Assembly (NCBI RefSeq): GCF_006007885.1
Contig: NZ_VCRO01000003.1
Location: 62,001-126,000 of the forward strand
Length of the DNA: 64,000 nt
DNA from: Alteribacter natronophilus
GTDB taxonomy: Bacteria > Bacillota > Bacilli > Bacillales > Salisediminibacteriaceae
Reading direction: 5' to 3'
A program made the translations under genes and the position numbers. Below the pieces are notes generated by a model. That model searched no databases, had not been told where the DNA came from, and saw nothing but the letters and a program-made list of their open reading frames with translations. Positions 59,720 through 64,000 of this stretch are shown here, in pieces (position 1 is the first letter of the stretch; each line of letters begins with the position of its first letter).

Positions 59720-59962
59720 AAAGAGGCTGGGACAGAAGTATTTTTACAGACGAAAATCCGAACAAATAATATGCGATGCTGATAAATCGCTCCTGAAATA
59801 TACGCCGCTTTCCGCGGGAAGCGGCTGAGCCTCCGCGTGCTTCGCAATGCGGGGTCTCACCTGCGCTTTTCCTCCCGCAGGAGTCGGCGAATATTTCATC
59901 CGCTTGTCAGCTTTTTGTTCGGATTCTCATCAAAATACTTTCTTTATCTCCCAGCCTCTTTG
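59720..59962 (+). repeat. Dispersed intergenic repeat, family R1, copy 3
   Basis: About 243 bp starting AAGAGGCTGGGACAGAAG and ending CTCCCAGCCTCTT, the clearest inverted ends of the family; inward are AAAATCCGAAC and GTTCGGATT. Sequence nearly identical to copy 1 in the core. Confidence 0.88.
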
Positions 59963-60124
59963 TTTCTGTTTTTTACCCACTCTTCAACTGTGCCGCCTCC
60001 TCCCAGCCGCTCCCCGGATATTTCTTACTATTCCTGCACTAAAATGTTGGCCCTTAAAAGCTTTATCACCTATAATTGATAGTACATGCCAGACTTTCAA
60101 ATTCTATTACCGAGGTGAGGGTCC

Positions 60125-60778
60125 GTGGAAAAAACAGAGGAACTAAGTAAGTTGACTGGACAAGCCTTTCTGGCCCAGCTGATTACACAGTACGCGGCCC
60201 TTCATAAAAAAACGGCCGGTCCACATGCAGAAGCATATATAAAGCAGATCGGCATCCGCACAGGGGAGTGGCTCGAGCGGTTCTTTAACGAGGACAGCGG
60301 AGCTTCCTGGACAGTGGAAAAATATGCTCAGGTCATAGTAGACATCAAGAATGCTATAGGCGGACACTTTCGGATCGTTGATGTCCATTCCGACCACGTG
60401 GTGGTACGGGCAACGGAATGTCCTTTCGGAAGTGCAGTTAAACATGCCCCCCATCTATGCAATATGACTTCAAGCGTGTTCGGCGGCATAGCGTCCCGCC
60501 AGTTCGGCTACGGTGAAGTGTCTCTGAGAAAAAGAATCGCCGCAGGAGACAGCGTATGTGAAGTCGCTGTCTATTTCACTCCGGCAAACAGCGAAAATGG
60601 AGATATCTATGAAAACATTCCGGTAACGCCTGAAAACGGCAGCCCGTTTTTATGGGAGGAAGAAACAATCAGGCTTCTCAATGAGGAAATGAGAAGAAAT
60701 GACGAATACATTCTTGAACTGCTAGATGAGCTTGAGACTCTCAGAAACAAAGTAAAAGAGTCATCCGGGACTGATTAA
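60125..60778 (+). CDS. Methanogen-output-domain-1 (MetOD1)-like protein
   Basis: A 217-residue soluble protein. Residues 20-150 carry the pattern GRFRIVDV-like GGHFRIVDVHSDHVVVRATECPFG split as HVVVRATECPFG, then HLCNMTSSVFGGIASRQFGY, typical of methanogen-output-domain sensors with two conserved Cys. The C-terminus (about 180-215) is a charged coiled coil. GTG start after GAGGTGA. It stands alone, whereas such domains are often fused to kinases or regulators. Role: probable sensory or output module. Confidence 0.7.
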   Translation: MEKTEELSKLTGQAFLAQLITQYAALHKKTAGPHAEAYIKQIGIRTGEWLERFFNEDSGASWTVEKYAQVIVDIKNAIGGHFRIVDVHSDHVVVRATECPFGSAVKHAPHLCNMTSSVFGGIASRQFGYGEVSLRKRIAAGDSVCEVAVYFTPANSENGDIYENIPVTPENGSPFLWEEETIRLLNEEMRRNDEYILELLDELETLRNKVKESSGTD

Positions 60779-60807
60779 CTCCCCCGCATCAGCCAGTGAC
60801 ATAAGCA

Positions 60808-60935
60808 AGGCATTTAAACGAGAATCCGAACGAATAGCTGACAAGCGGCGGATTTCTCCGGAGTGGGTTTCCAGCCCCCCATACTGACTGTTTAAATTTC
60901 CATCTCTAAAACACTTCCCGCCCAGCCTCTTCGTT
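60808..60935 (-). repeat. Truncated R1 repeat in inverse orientation
   Basis: GAGAATCCGAACGAATAGCTGACAAGCGG corresponds to the complement of the right end of R1 (given here in two parts: GAGAATCCGAAC and GCTGACAAGCGG), and CCCAGCCTCTTCG matches the other end. The core is replaced by unrelated sequence. It abuts the stop of the phospholipase-D gene. Confidence 0.65.
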
Positions 60936-62411
60936 TTAAAAAGTGGAGAGGCCGCTCCATTCCTGAAACCTGTACAGCCAGCGGGTTAACTTTGAATCAT
61001 CTGCGAAATGTTTGTAATCGAGCGTATACTCTGCACCATCGTTCGTCCAGAGCCTGCGGAAGTATTCCCTCACTTCAGTTACAGCGCCTGACTCCTCCCC
61101 TCCTGAGATCTTAACGTTCGTTTCAAGATTCAGATCATCCAGGTTACGACGGGTAAAATTGGACGAGCCTGCGATGACCACAGCTTCCGTCCCACGGTCC
61201 ACAAGTACCATCTTCGTGTGGTACTGCTCTCCGTTTGTATTGTACCACCTGACCTCAACAGCACCAGCGGACTTCCCGGTGAGTTCGGCAGCAGCCGGCC
61301 GGTTGGGCACCCCGTTTTTTTCCCTTCCAAACGCATCTTTGTTTGCATCAAGGATTACCCGGACATCCGTCCCCCGTTTGGCTGCTTCCAGAAGTTCCGA
61401 AATGACATCCCGGTCCGAAAGATAAAATGCGCCAAGGTAGATGGTATCTCCTTCATCAGTCAGCTGAAGTTCCTCTAAAAGGTTTTCCTTTATTTTTCCC
61501 TCAGTAATGAGCTGAATCTTTTCCCCGGTTCCTTCCGTTTCATCCGTCAGGTCCTCAACCACAAATTCGTCAAACCAGTGCTCTTCGGCTCCCGACATTA
61601 CCGCGACTGCTTTCTCCGATTCAACAAGATCTCCAAGTATCGGCCCATTCACAGCAAAGGCAACATTTGAATGAAGTCCGCTGGCATCGTGGGGATTTGC
61701 TGATGTTACGAGCCCTTCCTGGTCGGTCACGACAACCTTCCTGTGATTGGCTTTAAAATTTAATAGTTTTAAATAGGAACGAATTGTACCATCCGGACTG
61801 TCCGGGCTGAACGGGTTCGGCAGCCACCCGCCATCTTCCTTATTTCCTGTAAACTGCGGCCCGGCCCTCCAGAACGCACTGAACACCGGATTTGAGTCTC
61901 TCAGTCTGGACAGATCCGTTATAACTACTCTGATCCCCGCTTCCTCAAGAGCTTTCATCCCATCGGTTTCATAGGAACCGTAGAAAGTATTAATGGGATC
62001 CGTAATGACTATAATCTCTGTTTCAGGCTCGGTTTCTTTCTTTGTAATCAGCGCTTCCACCAGTTCACCTGATATCCCCGGAAAATCATGTGTCCTGTCA
62101 TATTCATCATTAAACAGAAACATGTCGAGCAGGATAAATGACTCTGCTTCATCGATCATTTCATGAATTCTTTCAAATATAACGTGATCATGTTCACACC
62201 CGTCTTCACTTAAAAACGTCTGATCAGCAAGAAATTCCACCTCACCAGGATGAGCCTCCCCTTCATAGGAAAGACCTTCCGGCAGCGGCTTTAAAACCCC
62301 GTACAGAAAAAATACCGTATAAACGAAAACGGCGGTGAGCGCGATCCCTCCAGCCATCAGCTTCCTCCAGCCAAACCGCTTTCTCCCTGCTTTTGTCACT
62401 ACCTCTGCCAT
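60936..62411 (-). CDS. Phospholipase D-family membrane enzyme (cardiolipin synthase-like)
   Basis: A 491-residue protein with one N-terminal helix (about 18-40) and two PLD domains. HKD motif 1 is NHRKVVVTD (about residue 235), motif 2 is YHTKMVLVD (about 410), each HxKx4D, so both half-sites are intact. Such proteins transfer phosphatidyl groups or hydrolyse phospholipids; the single anchor and long catalytic part suggest activity outside the membrane. ATG 62411 follows AGGGGGAG at 6 nt, better than 62429. Confidence 0.85.
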   Translation of the reverse strand: MAEVVTKAGRKRFGWRKLMAGGIALTAVFVYTVFFLYGVLKPLPEGLSYEGEAHPGEVEFLADQTFLSEDGCEHDHVIFERIHEMIDEAESFILLDMFLFNDEYDRTHDFPGISGELVEALITKKETEPETEIIVITDPINTFYGSYETDGMKALEEAGIRVVITDLSRLRDSNPVFSAFWRAGPQFTGNKEDGGWLPNPFSPDSPDGTIRSYLKLLNFKANHRKVVVTDQEGLVTSANPHDASGLHSNVAFAVNGPILGDLVESEKAVAVMSGAEEHWFDEFVVEDLTDETEGTGEKIQLITEGKIKENLLEELQLTDEGDTIYLGAFYLSDRDVISELLEAAKRGTDVRVILDANKDAFGREKNGVPNRPAAAELTGKSAGAVEVRWYNTNGEQYHTKMVLVDRGTEAVVIAGSSNFTRRNLDDLNLETNVKISGGEESGAVTEVREYFRRLWTNDGAEYTLDYKHFADDSKLTRWLYRFQEWSGLSTF

Positions 62412-62636
62412 ACATAACTCCCCCTGCATCGACAGCCTCTGTCATTTATTTCAATAGTAGCATAAAAAAATTTAGAGATTATGTATAATTTAACTTTTCT
62501 GTAAACTTCATATTCCCACGCACAAAAAAAGCCCCTGAAAGAGCTTGTCCGCGTATTTTTCGCACGCCATAACCAGACGCGGTAAATCAGGTCCCCAACC
62601 CTCTCTCTTTGTTCAGTACTTCATCTAATCAGATGG

Positions 62637-62662
62637 CAAAAAGAAATCCGCCATTAGCGGAT
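62637..62662 (-). terminator. Terminator of the 199-residue gene
   Basis: ATCCGC/GCGGAT with a 5-nt loop followed by TTCTTTTT on the minus strand. 62412-62636 otherwise shows only an AT-rich divergent region. Confidence 0.7.
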
Positions 62663-62677
62663 CGGAATTAAGAATCG

Positions 62678-63277
62678 CTAGTCGGCGTCGCGGAGCTCAT
62701 CACGCTGTTCCGCAAGTGTTTTTAATTTCTCTTTCAGCTCTGCACACTTCTCCCCGTCGTTCGCTTCCATCGCTTCAAACAGTTCCATGAGAGAATAATC
62801 AATTTCAGCGCCAAGTACGTAGTCCATTACCTCAGGATCCACCTCACGTCTGTGGCCCTGTCTTCTTCTAATCGTTCTGTAGGAGCTCATCTCCTTTTCA
62901 CCTCCGCCTATTTTCATTACTGAAACAATTTTCCCATTATCAAAGCAGCTCACATAAATCCAGCCATCGGTTTCCGTTTTTACAATGCCTCGGCCTTTGC
63001 CTTCCGTAATCAGCTCTTCAAGCAGAATGGCCACTTCCTCAAGATCCACCTGGAGCTCCTCCATGACGATTGCAGTTCCTTCATTCTCCTGCTTTCGAAT
63101 CGGAATCATCGCTTGTCCCTGGTCATTTTTTATAAGAAGCTCTACAGTCTCCTCTTCATAACGCCACGTCAGGCGAAAATCCGCTTGAAGCAATTTATGA
63201 ATGAATGTTTTGAGCATCGGTTTCGAAATACGAACGAAAAGATCCTGAAACTCGGCCTTGAACCGGTAATCTTCCAT
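62678..63277 (-). CDS. Hypothetical cytosolic protein
   Basis: A 199-residue, acidic protein. N-terminal half mixed (MLKTFIHKLLQADFRLTWRY, then MIPIRKQENEGTAIVMEELQ); C-terminal half a helical hairpin with coiled-coil character (MELFEAMEANDGEKCAELKE). AAAGGAG lies 7 nt before ATG 63277; the GTG at 63283 is inside the spacer. Family not recognised. Confidence 0.65.
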   Translation of the reverse strand: MEDYRFKAEFQDLFVRISKPMLKTFIHKLLQADFRLTWRYEEETVELLIKNDQGQAMIPIRKQENEGTAIVMEELQVDLEEVAILLEELITEGKGRGIVKTETDGWIYVSCFDNGKIVSVMKIGGGEKEMSSYRTIRRRQGHRREVDPEVMDYVLGAEIDYSLMELFEAMEANDGEKCAELKEKLKTLAEQRDELRDAD

Positions 63278-63429
63278 GACCACGCTCCTTTCGAGTTTCT
63301 TAATGCTATCCTATGTAGCTGCACCGAAAAAAGAATGACTTTTCCGCGTCCAAATTCATTTATTTTTGTTTGTCCACCCTGTCCAAAGCCTGTAAAATAA
63401 AGACTGATCATTTGAATGGAGGAAAAGCT

Positions 63430-64000
63430 GTGCCACGCCTGACCGAACGACTGCTCAATCAAAATATAGACCAGGACACCTGCCTGGCCCGTGCCCGTAC
63501 AATAGCCAGGCAGCTTGTCCTTGGAGAAATACCCGAACCCATACCGGAGAGAGATCCTCTTTATTTTTTAAACGTCGTTCGCCTTACAATCGGTGAACTG
63601 ACGGAAAAACGCTATCTATTGCTGAGAAAAAAGGAACTGAGCAGTTATGTAAGCAGGGAAGCTGAACGGTGCCTTGTAAATGAATGCAGCGACCGTTCGC
63701 TGTTTCAGGACCTGCTCTCGGAGTGCCGTCGCACCATCCCTGTTCCTGAGCCGGAACCCGATCGCGGCTTAGACAGAGGGTTTAAAGCTGTGGACACTTA
63801 TGAGTCCTGGCTGCAGAGCTGGTTCTCACGGCCACACGCTGCTTCGTACAAAAAGAAATGCCTGGAAATTCCACAAAAAGACAGGAATGCCCTGCAGGAA
63901 AGAGTGCTTGACACCCTGTCCCAGTTTCGCCACCACCCGGGTACACGACGGGTCTGGTTCCAGCTGCTCCTCTTTCACGAACGGTATGAAGACGGGCTGG
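63430..64000 (+). CDS. Hypothetical protein, 3' end beyond the window
   Basis: GTG start at 63430, 7 nt after GGAGG; the frame is open to the last base (190 codons). It begins MPRLTERLLNQNIDQDTCLA and contains LYFLNVVRLTIGELTEKRYL and several Trp- and Arg-rich helical segments. Predominantly alpha-helical, no signal peptide, no family recognised. Confidence 0.6.
   Translation, partial: MPRLTERLLNQNIDQDTCLARARTIARQLVLGEIPEPIPERDPLYFLNVVRLTIGELTEKRYLLLRKKELSSYVSREAERCLVNECSDRSLFQDLLSECRRTIPVPEPEPDRGLDRGFKAVDTYESWLQSWFSRPHAASYKKKCLEIPQKDRNALQERVLDTLSQFRHHPGTRRVWFQLLLFHERYEDGL

Overview
The window looks like chromosomal DNA of a spore-forming member of the Bacillaceae. Start sites carry strong AAGGAGG-type Shine-Dalgarno sequences, GTG and TTG starts are common, and base composition is close to 50% G+C. 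There are sporulation genes (a SpoVIF-type gene, a YjcZ-type peptide, a Gly/Pro coat-like protein), sigma-K-like promoters, and a yjzC / yjaU / yjaV / med / fabH / fabF order as I recall it from Bacillus subtilis. Many predicted proteins are acidic, which would suit a salt- or alkali-adapted species, but that is inference. I see no rRNA, tRNA, insertion sequence, prophage or CRISPR array.

Layout. 0-4.4 kb: partial membrane gene, secreted S15-type peptidase, small membrane and zinc-ribbon proteins, YjcZ-type peptide. 4.4-14 kb, all minus strand: a drug-resistance-like block. It starts with a leader peptide plus two tandem terminators, then a BmrC/BmrD-like heterodimeric exporter, then a mirrored set nucleotidyltransferase - acetyltransferase - Lsa-like ABC-F - acetyltransferase - nucleotidyltransferase. 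14-18 kb: PadR/DUF2812 pair and a divergent FAD monooxygenase / TetR pair, both with clear palindromic operators. 18-27 kb: mixed housekeeping and accessory genes, a PdaC-like polysaccharide deacetylase, three dispersed-repeat copies and a six-unit 52-bp tandem array.

27-40 kb: fatty-acid synthesis (fabH-fabF with a FapR-like operator), an orphan lysine/ornithine N-hydroxylase, coat-like and DinB proteins, a Med-like lipoprotein, two DUF2382 stress proteins, an epimerase-like and a hydrolase-like protein lacking key residues, and YjzC. 40-49 kb: YneR-like protein, YhgE/YhgD-like pair, the molybdopterin operon moeA-mobB-moaE-moaD, and Sco/CtaG for cytochrome oxidase assembly. 49-64 kb: HAD phosphatase, GAF-STAS regulator, small genes, AzlCD exporter, UPF0316-type protein, quinone-type oxidoreductase, SwrC-like RND pump, a methanogen-output-domain protein, a phospholipase-D-family membrane enzyme and a gene cut by the window end.

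The strongest lead is the 5.2-13.9 kb block. An 8-nt stretch inside the leader ORF is exactly complementary to the 5' arm of the first terminator, as expected for ribosome-controlled attenuation. The downstream five-gene set has no evident promoter of its own behind the bmrD-like gene, only a hairpin, so the exporter and the ribosome-protection/drug-modification genes may form one antibiotic-inducible transcription unit. Three families of intergenic repeats (up to about 280 bp) occur throughout and sit mainly next to gene ends.
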